Source: JACPYM01 sp963699175
GTDB lineage: Bacteria; Acidobacteriota; Blastocatellia; RBC074
Direction of reading: 5' to 3'
DNA: 64,000 nucleotides
NCBI GenBank assembly: GCA_963699175.1
Contig: OY969418.1
Coordinates: 6,386,001-6,450,000 of the forward strand
Shown here: one piece after another, positions 24,721-34,144 of the stretch
Position numbering within the stretch: the first letter of the stretch is position 1
How the letters are laid out: every line of letters begins with the position of its first letter
Translations under genes and position numbers: made by a program
Notes under the pieces: generated by a model
Databases searched by the model: none
Told to the model about the DNA's origin: nothing
Seen by the model: only the letters and a program-made list of their open reading frames with translations

Positions 24721-25422
24721 TGATGGGAATCGCTATTAGGTCAGGAGGCTGGACGCACTTACAGTCTTCTCCAGAATTTCTTCGTTGTCGCCGGACATCT
24801 CTTCTAAGGCGGCTGTTATTACTCCCTTCGAGACTTCAAATACAGCGCAGTTATGCGCCGACCAGCCTGCCGCTTCAGGCCACAGTTCGAGCGCCCTTCT
24901 CAGCCCACAATCATGAGCTTCCTATGTCGTCTTCACCAAGCACTACCCAAGCGCGCAATCCAATCTCTGAATGGACATTGATAGGCAGCTTTGACGGGCC
25001 GATGTGCATTTTGAGCGCGCACAACGAGAGGGCAAAAAACTTTAAGTTGCGCATGCCTGTCTCTTACGCCCGCCGCGCAGCAAAATCAAGGCGAGAACTA
25101 CACCTATGCCCGCCGACCTTGGGCCGAATTCGGGATGGTCGATGTAGACAGCAGTCTGAAGCTTCTATAAAGGTAGCAGCGGCATAGTTCAGTCGCGGAT
25201 CTTTAGCGGCGGAAGCCGGGAACCCTGTTCAACCTCAATTCCGATGGCGCACATAAGGCTGATATGATTTGTTCAGGCCAAGCTCGCTTTTTCTATTTTC
25301 CGGTCACTATCGCCACTTCTCCGTCCGCCGCTCACCCATCCCAGCCTCAACCACGGCGTGGCGGCGACCCGCTGGCAAGTTTGCCACCTACACTGAGTAA
25401 TCATTCGGGCGTGGATGCACGG
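24721..25422. other. About 700 bases without a supported gene
   Basis: The open frame from 24720 to 25187 has no ribosome-binding site and a composition (many Arg, Ser, Leu, Pro) typical of non-coding DNA. No promoter, repeat or RNA gene is seen. Confidence 0.5.
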
Positions 25423-26010
25423 TTATTGCTTTGGCCGATTCCTTTCAGCCTGTAACGCTATTGAGGCCGCGCGCTCCCAGATGGCCTTAACTAAGGGTTC
25501 AATGGCCACTTGTTTCTTTGAGGAGTTGGGTGCCGAAGACACGGCCGATTCGACGGCTGGTCCATACCGCTTCTTCAAATCTCGAACTTCGTCTTCGGAA
25601 AGGGTCAGCACAGACGTTTGCTTTTCTGCCTTTTCACGCCAATAATTTCGCGCGTCTTCGTAGTACCGAAGACTTTTTGCTATTTCATCGCGGAACGGCC
25701 CGTTGCTCATTTTTCGCAGCGCCTCGTCCACGACGCCTTTGACCTCTTCCAATTTCGCCGTGAATTCTCGGTAATTCAGTCCGTCTGCGGTTGCGCTCGC
25801 GAGTCCCAGCAATGCCTTGAGCGCAGTTCTCCCACTTTCCTTATCATCTTGCAAAGCGCAATGTGGAAGGGGCGCAGCAGCAGAGACAGCCAACTTGGGT
25901 AACGCCGCAAGTTTGCGGATTTGGCATTCTAGGGCTCGCGCCTCAGCCAGATCCCAAAGTCCGATCAGGGCAATGGAAACGAAGAAAACGAAAAGTCGAA
26001 GTGAAGACAT
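25423..26010 (-). CDS. Secreted hypothetical protein, 195 aa
   Basis: It opens with a signal peptide ('SSLRLFVFFVSIALIGLWD', likely cut after 'AEA'), followed by a helical, charged mature part of about 170 residues ('LRYYEDARNYWREKAEKQT', 'LSEDEVRDLKKRYGPAVES'). It is therefore likely periplasmic or envelope associated. No family is recognised. The ATG at 26010 is chosen over 26022 because it starts the hydrophobic segment properly; neither has a strong ribosome-binding site. It stands between unrelated genes on the same strand. Confidence 0.6.
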   Translation of the reverse strand: MSSLRLFVFFVSIALIGLWDLAEARALECQIRKLAALPKLAVSAAAPLPHCALQDDKESGRTALKALLGLASATADGLNYREFTAKLEEVKGVVDEALRKMSNGPFRDEIAKSLRYYEDARNYWREKAEKQTSVLTLSEDEVRDLKKRYGPAVESAVSSAPNSSKKQVAIEPLVKAIWERAASIALQAERNRPKQ

Positions 26011-26187
26011 TGGATAATCCATTCGGACGATGAACCGGCTGGGAAACGGGTACAGCCGACCTAAGTCGGCTGTACCCGTTTGTTCGCTTTGTAGCCAAAG
26101 TCACCAGGCGGCAGGCGCGGTGGCAGGCATCTGAAGGCGCTACCACTGCGCCTGCCCCTCCCGCCCCCGCGGGCGGGTCGCTTCGAT

Positions 26188-27252
26188 CTACTGTTGCGGA
26201 TTAAGACTGCTGGTTGCGCTCGTGGTCGCGGGCGTGAGTCCCTTGCTCACGAGGATTGCGACCTCGACGCGCCGGTTCTCTTTGCGGCCGTCGCGGGTCG
26301 TGTTGTCGGCTACTGCACGCGCTTCGCCGTAACCCAGCGGCGTAATGATGCGGCGCTGTGAGATGTCGTGATTCTCGATCAGATAACTCATCACCGCTTC
26401 TGCACGGCGCTGACTCAACTTGCGGTTGAGCGCTTCGTTGCCATCGGCGGAAGCAAAGCCGGCCACTTGAATGATGTGACCCTTGCCGCTCTTAGCTTGT
26501 TCGGCGATCTCATCCAAAGCGGTCTTCGCCTCGTGCGAAAGCACGGCGCTACCGACCTTGAAATTGATGGTGATGGTCTTGGCCACCTCGAAATCATCCA
26601 GCGACGAGATACGGCTATTTAAGCTCTCGCTTGTCGCCGTGATCCGCTCGTTGGCGTTGTTGGCCGCCTCCATTGCTTTATCGGCTGCCTCTTGGGCGGC
26701 TTTCGCGCCGCCGTTGGCCGTGTTGGCCACCGCCGTCAGCTCTTCAATCTGGCCTGACAGGCGCTGGGCGTTCTGTTCGGTCTGTGTCATCCGGGTTTCG
26801 GTTTCGCTAACGCGCCCTTCGACTGGCGTGACGCGCGATTCGATAGAACTCGCCACGCGGAATTCAGCCTCGCTGAATTTGATTTGATCGGCGACCAGTG
26901 CGCCAGCATCGTTGCCACGGCCTTCGACTTCCACTGCCAAGCCGCGCGCCAGGTCTGAGCTGCCATACTTCTTCGCGCCACGTAAAGGATTGCTCTTGCG
27001 TTCCTTGATCTTGGTGGAACTGTTTAGACTGACGTTGTACTCAGCTCCTTTGAAATCCCGCACGGTTAGGTTGTCGCTGTCGCGCTGGATAATAACGCCA
27101 CTGAGCTTCTGCTTTTGCCCGGCGGTGACGCGGCCAGTAGCAGACTGTTTTTCATTCATCTGCGTGGTAGGTTCCTGTGCGGCGGTGGGTATGCCCAGCA
27201 CGAGGACAGTCAACATAGCGAACAGCAATTGAAGCGATCTGGTATTTTTCAT
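26188..27252 (-). CDS. OmpA-family outer-membrane/peptidoglycan-binding protein
   Basis: A 354-aa secreted protein: signal peptide ('LQLLFAMLTVLVLGIPTAA'), an N-terminal beta-rich region (about 40-150, 'VIIQRDSDNLTVRDFKGAE'), a coiled-coil segment (about 150-235, with Ala/Asn heptads) like the stalk of Lpp-type proteins, and a C-terminal OmpA domain (about 240-345: 'VAGFASADGNEALNRKLSQ', 'YGEARAVADNTTRDG', 'NRRVEVAIL'). The C-terminal domain binds peptidoglycan. The ATG at 27252 has GGAGGGAAAG right before it; the frame upstream is not used. It is a probable envelope-linking protein. Confidence 0.88.
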   Translation of the reverse strand: MKNTRSLQLLFAMLTVLVLGIPTAAQEPTTQMNEKQSATGRVTAGQKQKLSGVIIQRDSDNLTVRDFKGAEYNVSLNSSTKIKERKSNPLRGAKKYGSSDLARGLAVEVEGRGNDAGALVADQIKFSEAEFRVASSIESRVTPVEGRVSETETRMTQTEQNAQRLSGQIEELTAVANTANGGAKAAQEAADKAMEAANNANERITATSESLNSRISSLDDFEVAKTITINFKVGSAVLSHEAKTALDEIAEQAKSGKGHIIQVAGFASADGNEALNRKLSQRRAEAVMSYLIENHDISQRRIITPLGYGEARAVADNTTRDGRKENRRVEVAILVSKGLTPATTSATSSLNPQQ

Positions 27253-27853
27253 CTTTCCCTCCGTAAATTCTCCCCTTGTAATTCTTCCCTTATGAAGTGC
27301 CAAACTTTGGGCCAGGCAAGTGCAAGGAATGTGCCTTTGCGGAATTGTGCGCGCGTTTGCAGGGTGGGATTGTTCTACTGGGTAAGCTTTTGAGTAATAA
27401 ACAAAGGGTCTGACAACTAATAGGGCTTTTGTCGGGACAGCGCAAATCAGGTTTTGCGCCAGTCTTAAAAAATCACATCTGCATGGAAGTGGTGCATTTG
27501 TCCAGCTCGGAAAGTCCGGAAATCTGCCTTTATATCGTGCAGTAGGCCACCGGAGCTTCACTAAACAGGAAGTTTTGCTCTTTAACGATGGACGCTGAAA
27601 CTAAAGACAAGCTGAAGCCGATTTTGTCAGACGGGAAGTGACATCAGACTGATCAATCACCAGCCATTGTGATAGTAATGCCTGGTCGCGCCAGCGCTGA
27701 CGGCTTTCAGCTCTCGCCAACAGTCTGTTCAGCGCAAGATGTGATAGCCGCAGCGAGCAGCTTGGCGCTAATTTGGGCCTCAAGCAATCTGTTATAGTTA
27801 GTCACCGTCTTCGATAGTCTAATCAGGCGGTTGAAGCACAAGACGGAGAAAGG
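27253..27853. other. 600-base divergent intergenic region
   Basis: It lies between the divergent OmpA-like and AsmA-like genes and presumably carries both promoters. No confident -35/-10 pair, repeat or RNA structure was identified. A minus-strand open frame at 27601-27783 has no supporting signal. Confidence 0.5.
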
Positions 27854-29326
27854 ATGGGAATCCGAACCCGGAATTTGTTACTCGGCGGCGGCGCGGCCTT
27901 CTTGCTGACTATCATACTCGGTCTGATCTGGGCTAGTGTCCGGCTTAAGCCGGTACTACGCGAGCGACTGATTACGGCAATTAAAGAGCAGTACAAGCGC
28001 GATATCGAGTTGAAAGATCTGCATGTCTCGCTACTGCCCGGCTTCTCGGCGTCCGGCGACGGTCTCGTTCTTCATCAAAAAGATCGCCCCGACCTGCCGC
28101 CGCTGGCAACAGTCAAACGGCTGACGGTGAGCGCAACCCTGCGCGGGATGCTGAGCGAGCCGCTGCGTATTGAGCGCGTCGTCCTCGAAGGCTTGCAAAT
28201 TAACGTGCCGCCGAAACGGCACGACCCAGACAAGACGAAAGGACCGAAGCGCGAGCCGCCGCGTTTCGTTATCAATGAGGTCATCGCCGATGGCACCTTT
28301 CTGCAAATTTTGCCGAAGAAGGAGAGCAAGGAGCCGCTCAGCTTCGACATCTCCAAACTCACGCTCCACTCGGCGGGAACGACCGAGCCGATGAAATTCC
28401 GCGCCACGCTCACCAACCCCAAACCGCCAGGCGACATTTACAGCACGGGCGAGTTCGGCCCCTGGGAGAATGAGGAGCCGAGCTTGACACCCCTCTCTGG
28501 TGATTACACCTTCAAGAACGCTGATCTGTCCGTCTTCAAAGGGATCGCGGGGACGCTAGCTTCCGAAGGTAAATACAAAGGCGTGCTGGAGCGTATCGAG
28601 GTTGACGGCTGGACTGATACACCTAACTTCGCCGTCAAGCTCAGCGGCCATCCCGTACATCTGAAGACGCAATTTCACGCCATCGTGGACGGCACAGATG
28701 GGGACACCTATCTGGAACCGGTCAACGCGCAGTTTGGGCGCTCGTCGCTCAGCGCGCGCGGTGGCGTGTACGGCAAGGCTGGTGTGAAGGGCAAGACCGT
28801 CTCGCTTGACGTGACGGTCTCCGGTTCGCGGATCGAAGACCTGCTGAGACTCGCGGTCAAAGACAACAAGCCGCTGATGACCGGCGCTGTCGCCTTCAAG
28901 ACGAAATTCGAACTGCCGCCTGGCGACCGGGACATCACGAAGGTGGATGAACTGAGCCAGCGCGCGCGTGGACAAGTCGGCGATGATGCCAATGATGACA
29001 GCGTTGTCTCAAATCTACGCGGACACTTCGTATTGCAAAACAGTAAGATCAGCTTTTCAAATTTGAGCTTTGTTGTGCCGGGCGCAACGGTGCAATTGAG
29101 GGGCGGCTACGGACTACGCAGCGAGGAACTTGATTTTACTGGCACGCGGAGCACCGAGGCTAAGGTCTCGCAGATGACCACGGGTATGAAATCCTTTTTC
29201 CTTAAGCTCGCCGACCCATTTTTCAAAAAGAAGGGTAAGGGCGCCGTAATTCCGATCAAGATTAGCGGTACACGTGAAGCGCCGAAGTTCGGTCTCGACG
29301 CCGGGCGCGTTTTTTCCAAGAAATGA
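27854..29326 (+). CDS. AsmA-like envelope protein
   Basis: A 490-aa protein with one N-terminal membrane helix ('LLLGGGAAFLLTIILGLIW', residues ~8-27) and a long beta-rich periplasmic part typical of the AsmA/TamB-related superfamily ('IELKDLHVSLLPGFSASGD', 'LRIERVVLEGLQINVP', 'FSNLSFVVPGATVQLRGGY', then a C-terminal 'IKISGTREAPKFGLD'). Such proteins form hydrophobic grooves that help move phospholipid between the two membranes. The call is by architecture and the AsmA-like ending; exact subgroup not determined. The start at 27854 follows GAGAAAGG. Confidence 0.78.
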   Translation: MGIRTRNLLLGGGAAFLLTIILGLIWASVRLKPVLRERLITAIKEQYKRDIELKDLHVSLLPGFSASGDGLVLHQKDRPDLPPLATVKRLTVSATLRGMLSEPLRIERVVLEGLQINVPPKRHDPDKTKGPKREPPRFVINEVIADGTFLQILPKKESKEPLSFDISKLTLHSAGTTEPMKFRATLTNPKPPGDIYSTGEFGPWENEEPSLTPLSGDYTFKNADLSVFKGIAGTLASEGKYKGVLERIEVDGWTDTPNFAVKLSGHPVHLKTQFHAIVDGTDGDTYLEPVNAQFGRSSLSARGGVYGKAGVKGKTVSLDVTVSGSRIEDLLRLAVKDNKPLMTGAVAFKTKFELPPGDRDITKVDELSQRARGQVGDDANDDSVVSNLRGHFVLQNSKISFSNLSFVVPGATVQLRGGYGLRSEELDFTGTRSTEAKVSQMTTGMKSFFLKLADPFFKKKGKGAVIPIKISGTREAPKFGLDAGRVFSKK

Positions 29327-29460
29327 TTTGATCAGTCGCGTGGTAGCCCGCTTGACGCTTTGGAAGCTGCCGTCTATTGCGGAGCGAGTAAAGAAGGTGG
29401 GAGAGTAAAGTGGTGATGTTCCTAACCTGCGCAGAATGGAGCCTATATAGGTGAAATGCC

Positions 29461-29841
29461 TTATGCCTCTTCAGCATTAACCAATTGGGTTATAAGAAGA
29501 GTCATTTCATCAAGGTCAATTGGCTTGCCAACGAATGCTTTTGCCCCCACAGCTTTTGCCTCTTTTGGCACTTCCGGGCGTGTGTCCCCAGAAACAATGA
29601 TTACTTGAGTAGCCGAAGATTTAGCAAGCAGGATTTGGCATAGATCAAGCCCGCTTCCATCAGGAAGTCGGGCATCGAGCATCGCTAGGTCAACGCGATT
29701 ACTCTGGCTGAAAGCTAAAGCCTCAGCACACGAACTAGCAGTTTTGACTTCGTAGCCTTGAAGCTTAAGCCACGTACTCATCAAGCTAGCAGAATCTTTG
29801 TGATCGTCAACGTACAAAACGAGCTTACTATTTACAGACAC
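29461..29841 (-). CDS. Single-domain response regulator (CheY-like)
   Basis: A 126-aa receiver only: acidic pair D12/D13 ('LYVDDHKDSA'), phospho-acceptor D56 ('LAMLDARLPDGSG'), and K106 ('FVGKPIDLDE'). It has no output domain, so it would act by protein-protein contact or as a phosphate relay. No histidine kinase is adjacent; a kinase remnant lies at about 30.8 kb. The opposite-strand receiver at 30179 is of the same size but not closely similar. Confidence 0.88.
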   Translation of the reverse strand: MSVNSKLVLYVDDHKDSASLMSTWLKLQGYEVKTASSCAEALAFSQSNRVDLAMLDARLPDGSGLDLCQILLAKSSATQVIIVSGDTRPEVPKEAKAVGAKAFVGKPIDLDEMTLLITQLVNAEEA

Positions 29842-30178
29842 ACTTATCTCCGCAGTTGTCTACAAAAAACAGCTTGGGGGTAAATGAAGTTGTACTTAGT
29901 TGGGATTGATACTGCTTACCACAACCACGCGATAGTAAGATAATCAAATGAGAAGAAAGGATGCTTAGGATATATAGCTGCTTACTCGCTGTTGATGGGA
30001 CAATTCGGCACACCCATTGCTCACTTTCTTTATGTGCTGGCGCTAGAGATATTTATAGCGTGAGTTATGTTTAATATCTGAAAGGCGCACGCAACATTGC
30101 AGCGATTTAAGGAGACCTCACCCTCCTTTGGCTTTCCCCCGCGACACAAATGGTAACGAATCAGAAGGTGGAGGTGTC
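29842..30178. other. 337-base divergent intergenic region between two receivers
   Basis: AT-rich compared with its surroundings. It presumably holds the promoters of the two divergent receiver genes, but no clear box pair was identified. Confidence 0.4.
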
Positions 30179-30559
30179 ATGGAAAAGCCTTGTGTACTCG
30201 TAGTCGAAGACAGCCCCGACATACTCGAAATGTACGCGCTCTCGCTCGATATGGAGGGGTTCGAGGTAAGAAAAGCGGTAAATGGCCTGAAAGCACTGGA
30301 CTCAATCAACGAGCGGAAGCCAGATGTTGTTATTACTGATTTGATGATGCCAGAGATGGACGGTCTAATGCTTATCAAACGCCTCAGGGAAAACGCCGCA
30401 CTGACCGACTTACCAATCCTGGTATTGAGTGCCGGAAGCGAGGCGTATCTTGATAAAGCTCAACTAGCAGGAGCGACTAAAGTAATTCCGAAACCAGTTG
30501 ATCCTCTTTGCTTAGGGACTGAAGTCTGGCAACTTTTACTGGAGGAACGCGCGCACTAG
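30179..30559 (+). CDS. Single-domain response regulator (CheY-like)
   Basis: A 126-aa receiver: E10/D11 ('LVVEDSPDILEMYALSL'), phospho-acceptor D54 ('VITDLMMPEMDG') and K105 ('VIPKPVDP'), with no output domain. The ATG at 30179 follows GGTGGAGGTG and is preferred to upstream in-frame codons. It lies divergently from the receiver at 29461-29841, and a fragment of a histidine kinase lies 200 bases downstream on the other strand, so this may be the surviving part of a signalling cluster. Confidence 0.9.
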   Translation: MEKPCVLVVEDSPDILEMYALSLDMEGFEVRKAVNGLKALDSINERKPDVVITDLMMPEMDGLMLIKRLRENAALTDLPILVLSAGSEAYLDKAQLAGATKVIPKPVDPLCLGTEVWQLLLEERAH

Positions 30560-31250
30560 AAAACCGCTTGAGCTGTCTTACCAGCCGTTCTCAAATTATT
30601 CTCCTTCATACAGCCCGCGTAGGTATCTAAGACAGCCATACTCTTCTGGGACAGGGACAAAATGGCACCAATATGCCCAGTTCTCGTTCAAGCACTCTAG
30701 CTAGTTGAGTTATTTTCAAGAGGGCAGCGCGCAAAAATGCGCCTCGGTCAAGTCCGGCTTATAGCGGCCTTGCCGGTAGCGTAAACTGATAGGTTGAGCC
30801 GTGACCTTCCTTGCTTTCGACGGTCAGCTTCCCGTCATGAGCTTCAACAAACGTCTTGACGATAGCGAGATCCAAGCCCAACCTGCCTTGCTGAAAAACT
30901 CCTGCAATTCAGGCTTGGACTCGGACTATCTCAAAATGGAATCCTTGAACGATTGAGAATCTGCAATGCTAGCCACCGAAATTACATTTCCGTTTTCGAG
31001 AATAGCGAGAGAGAGCACCTTTGCCGGTCTTACTCGAATATGCCCATTTAGCAATCGTCTTGGTATACGTGCTGATTGATGATGCGCTCGACCTCCCAGA
31101 ACAATTGCCAAGCCGGGAGAAGAGTCAAGAGATCGTGCACAGGACATCACCCAGGGTGCAAGCGTTAGACTTGTTGAGCAATCTCCGGCTTAAGCCCCAG
31201 CCCTCGCGGATAATACTTGTTGCGTCTAACAGCGTGTCTTAGAAGTAGCT
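30560..31250. other. Gene-poor stretch with remnants only
   Basis: Apart from the histidine-kinase tail at 30759-30905, no supported gene is seen. A 75-codon minus-strand frame at 30926-31150 lacks a ribosome-binding site and recognisable motifs. Confidence 0.5.
30759..30905 (-). pseudogene. Histidine kinase C-terminal (HATPase) remnant
   Basis: Read on the minus strand, 'LGLDLAIVKTFVEAHDGKL' followed by 'TVESKEGHGSTYQFTLP' and a TAA stop is the G2-box end of a HATPase_c domain, the ATP-binding part of sensor kinases. The frame closes with a TGA just upstream of the 'GVFQQGRLGL' segment, so the rest of the domain, the HisKA region and the sensor are gone. It lies between two receivers and an IS fragment. 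Confidence 0.75.
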
Positions 31251-31686
31251 TCAAGCTAGTCGAGCTAGCATCAATCGAATCATTGCAACACGAATAAATG
31301 CTTCGCTTGTTGCCGGTAGGTACTCATAATCCTTACTTAACCGGCGGTTAAAACTAAGCCACGCAAAGGTTCGTTCTACGACCCAACGGCGCGCTAACAC
31401 CAGGAAGCTTTGCACGCCCGCGGGGCGTTTAACGCTTTCAAGCTCGATCCGCTGGCGCTGGCGCAAGTCTCTGAGCCATTCGGCGATCCCACCGTTGTAG
31501 ATGCTGTCGGCCCAGATCTTTCTCAACTTGCTGAAGCGGTGCTTGAGCGGCGCCAAGACAGCCTGCGCGCCGTCGCGGTCTTGCGTGCCTGCCGAGTGCA
31601 CCACCACCAGCAAGAGCAAGCCGAGCGTGTCAACCAACATATGCCGCTTGCGGCCATAGACTTGCTTGCCCGCGTCATAGCCACTT
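31251..31686 (-). pseudogene. IS5-type transposase, C-terminal fragment
   Basis: The minus-strand frame from about 31682 reads 'GYDAGKQVYGRKRHMLVD', then 'IWADSIYNGGIAEWL' and 'RRWVVERTFAWLSFNRRLS', the last being the conserved C-terminal signature of IS4/IS5-type DDE transposases with its catalytic Glu. The N-terminal half with the first catalytic Asp is missing. The fragment is joined at 31684-31687 directly to the interior of a broken S8-protease copy. It cannot be active. Confidence 0.82.
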
Positions 31687-32578
31687 TGTAATGTTGACCG
31701 GCAGCAGACCGCCTACCAAATTTCTCGTCGTCACTGCGAAAGAGAGTGTTTGTGCCGCTGCCGAGCCGTCAAGCCTGAACTGCGCGTGGTCGGCGTCGAG
31801 TCCCGAATCCGCCGTGCCGTAAACTTGCCCTGCGCCCGTCAAGCCGCGGCGGTAGAGTGGCGTATCTGTCCCAGCAATGCCAGTCTGCACTACCCGCACG
31901 CCGTTATCGTTGCGCAAGCGATGCGGTTGCCGCTGCTCGATCCATTCGACTCCTTCAACTATCGCGAGGGCTGTGACTAAATTCGGCAGATCGGCGCGCG
32001 GCAAAAACGACGCCCCAAGTGCGCTCGTCATTGCGTTCCTCAATGATCGGCTCCGCTGCCAAGTTAAACCCGCTGATAGCTCGGCGAATGGCAGTTGAGT
32101 TCTCGCCGCGAAAACTAAGTAAAGAGATGGCGACTGTCTGCGCCGCGGCTGGATCAGTAACTCCGTTGGCAACATCATCCGCTATCTGTGCGAGCGTTGG
32201 CTCAACTTTCAGCCCTGCGCCGTAAGCGCCGACCCAGCGGAAATCGCCGCGTGCCTGCGCCGCCTGCAAGCGGCTCGCGGCGGTGCGCGTCGCTCTGACG
32301 ATGTAAGCGTTGTTCGCCAAGTAGCCGACGACCTCGTGCCCCTCGGCGCGCAAGCTCTCGGCCCGTGACGGCAGGATGCGATCCGGGTATTGAACAATGT
32401 AGTAGACCGGCTCACCCTCGCCGGCTTGCTGAGCCCGCACCGCAAGACTGGCTGCGCGTGCAGTCAAGCTGGTGGCCTCCAACTGTCCCGCGCCAATGCG
32501 GACGGCAACCGGTTCGCTGCTGAGTGGGTCAAATGTCCCGGTACGTAAGAGCAAAAGGCTTTGCTGGTCACTAGCGTT
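31687..32578 (-). pseudogene. S8-protease fragment, frameshifted paralogue of 40761-44147
   Basis: On the minus strand it matches residues ~65-350 of the intact protease at 40761, for example 'LLLLRTGTFDPLSSEPVAV', 'GLKVEPTLAQIADDVANGV', and in a different frame 'TPLYRRGLTGAGQVYGTAD'. The change of frame falls near 32000-32010, between 'ERTWGVVFAA' and 'ADLPNLVTALAIVEG'. Both ends are missing: it begins at about the paralogue's residue 65 and stops at 'LLPVNIT', where the IS5 fragment starts, so the His and Ser of the catalytic triad are lost. Confidence 0.88.
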
Positions 32579-32654
32579 AAATTGAAAATGCCCAGCCCCA
32601 CCAACTCGAACGAACTGGTGAGGCTGGGTGCTCTTAAAACTACCCTCCGATCAG

Positions 32655-33758
32655 TTAGAAGGGTTGCAGATTGAAGATCTGCTGCAAGATGGTACCTAAG
32701 ATGCTGTAGGTGCCATTGTAGTACCTGCCATATTGATAACGGCTGTTATAGCCATCCTCATAGCCGCGCCGGAAGCCTTCGCGGAAATAGTAGTGGTACT
32801 CGTCCAAATCAACATAGTATCCATCGTAGCCATAGCTGGCATCTTGGTACGCAAACGAGTCTTGATAGTTGAAGCGGAAGCCGTCCTCACGGTCAGCTTG
32901 CCCAGCCTGCACGCCCTCTTCATAGCCGTAGTTGATCGCTTGCCGGATAATGTCCGCGCCGTATTGATTCGTCTCGTAGTAGCTTCCACCGCGATAATAG
33001 CGGTAGGAAGGGGCTACGTAATAATACTGACGTGCACCCTGTAAGCGGTACTGATCTTGCCGCAGCCGTTCCAGGTATCTTTGTTGGAACCGCAAGTGCG
33101 ACAGCCGCCGCTGTTGTTGAAGGATCTGTTGCCGCTGTTGCGCGAGGCGCTGTTGCTGTTCGAACTCGCGGCGGTATTGCAACTGGCGCTGCTGGATGTA
33201 CTCCTGCTGCCGCTGGGCCTGTTGCGTTCCGCGTGGTTGTTGCCAACGTGGCTGCTGCTCCGCTGAGCGCTGCTGCTCTCCTTGGCGCAACACTTCTGGC
33301 TGTCGCTGTCGCGGCGGAATAGCGAGTCGTTCCTGGCGCTGTTGTTCCTGCACTTGGCGCTGCTGCCGTTGCATTTCCTGCTGTTGCTGCATGCGCTGTT
33401 GTGTTTCTTGTTGCCGTTGTGCGCGCTGCTGTTCCCAACGTTGCCGTTCTTGTTGTTGCTGCACGCGTTGGTCCTGCCGTTGCGGCACCTGTTGCGGTTG
33501 AGTTTGCGGTTGAGCTTGGCGCTGCGGCATGCCGCGTTGATCTATGCGTGGTTGCTCTTGCACCTGCCGCTGCTGTTGCCGTTGTTCTTGGCGCTCTTCT
33601 CTACGCGTCTGTCGTTCTTGTTGTCTTTGAGCCCCCTCTTGCTGGCGTTGTTGCTCTGCGCCCTGTTGCTGAGCATTGACTAACTCACCTGTTCCAAGTA
33701 AGAGCGCTGAACAGATACTAAATGTTACTGCTGTTTGTCTGAATAAGTTAAACTTCAT
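32655..33758 (-). CDS. Gln/Arg-rich secreted low-complexity protein with Tyr-rich tail
   Basis: A 367-aa protein. A signal peptide ('FRQTAVTFSICSALLLGTG', ending 'VNAQ') is followed by about 200 residues almost entirely of Gln, Arg and Glu ('QQQRQVQEQPRIDQRGMPQ'), then a Tyr/Gly/Asp-rich C-terminal domain with two similar motifs, 'YGYEEGVQAGQADREDG' and 'EGFRRGYEDGY'. The first part is likely an extended or coiled charged stalk, the second a folded envelope-exposed domain. The ATG at 33758 follows GGAGGAG; the 9 codons upstream are ignored. No function is known to me. The antisense strand gives long hydrophobic false frames. Confidence 0.75.
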   Translation of the reverse strand: MKFNLFRQTAVTFSICSALLLGTGELVNAQQQGAEQQRQQEGAQRQQERQTRREERQEQRQQQRQVQEQPRIDQRGMPQRQAQPQTQPQQVPQRQDQRVQQQQERQRWEQQRAQRQQETQQRMQQQQEMQRQQRQVQEQQRQERLAIPPRQRQPEVLRQGEQQRSAEQQPRWQQPRGTQQAQRQQEYIQQRQLQYRREFEQQQRLAQQRQQILQQQRRLSHLRFQQRYLERLRQDQYRLQGARQYYYVAPSYRYYRGGSYYETNQYGADIIRQAINYGYEEGVQAGQADREDGFRFNYQDSFAYQDASYGYDGYYVDLDEYHYYFREGFRRGYEDGYNSRYQYGRYYNGTYSILGTILQQIFNLQPF

Positions 33759-34144
33759 AACTCCTCCCTGCCTTTTACTATCCACTTCTAATCAGTCAAG
33801 CTGACTTCAAGTAACAAAGTGCAAGTAGTATTCCATGCAGCAAACGTTACGAATTCTGAAGTTATCGTCTTAGCGCTGCTAGAATCGGACACCATTTCGT
33901 ACGGGACTGAACCTTATGAGTAAATTGAAAAGGAGATGAGGAGAAATTATTGAGCTTGCTTGGCCGCTTGAACGCAAACATCTTGACGAAGCCCTCAAAG
34001 AGTTCTTCCGCCCCAACTACCACTAGCTCGCGCAATTTCTGATGCTCTACTCGTCTGCTCATTGCGTCGCCGAAGATGGCGATTTTCGGCTATCATCAGA
34101 GCGGTTGCTTTTGTGTAACGATGCGTTAGTAAGAGCTGGTCATT
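33759..34144. other. 386-base divergent intergenic region
   Basis: It separates the divergent Gln-rich and ABC-exporter genes. A short + frame ending 33.96-34.03 kb ('WPLERKHLDEALKEFFRP') could be a remnant of a nuclease-like gene, but is too short to call. No other feature is supported. Confidence 0.35.

Noticed and set aside
24720..25187. 156-codon open frame after the second ADOP gene
   Set aside because: No ribosome-binding site, no recognisable motif, and composition typical of random sequence.
33032..33683. Long Leu/Val/Ala-rich and Cys/Arg-rich open frames on the + strand
   Set aside because: They are antisense shadows of the Gln/Arg-rich gene; the complement of CAG/CAA codons gives Leu, Cys and Ala codons. 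The minus-strand gene has a good ribosome-binding site and signal peptide.
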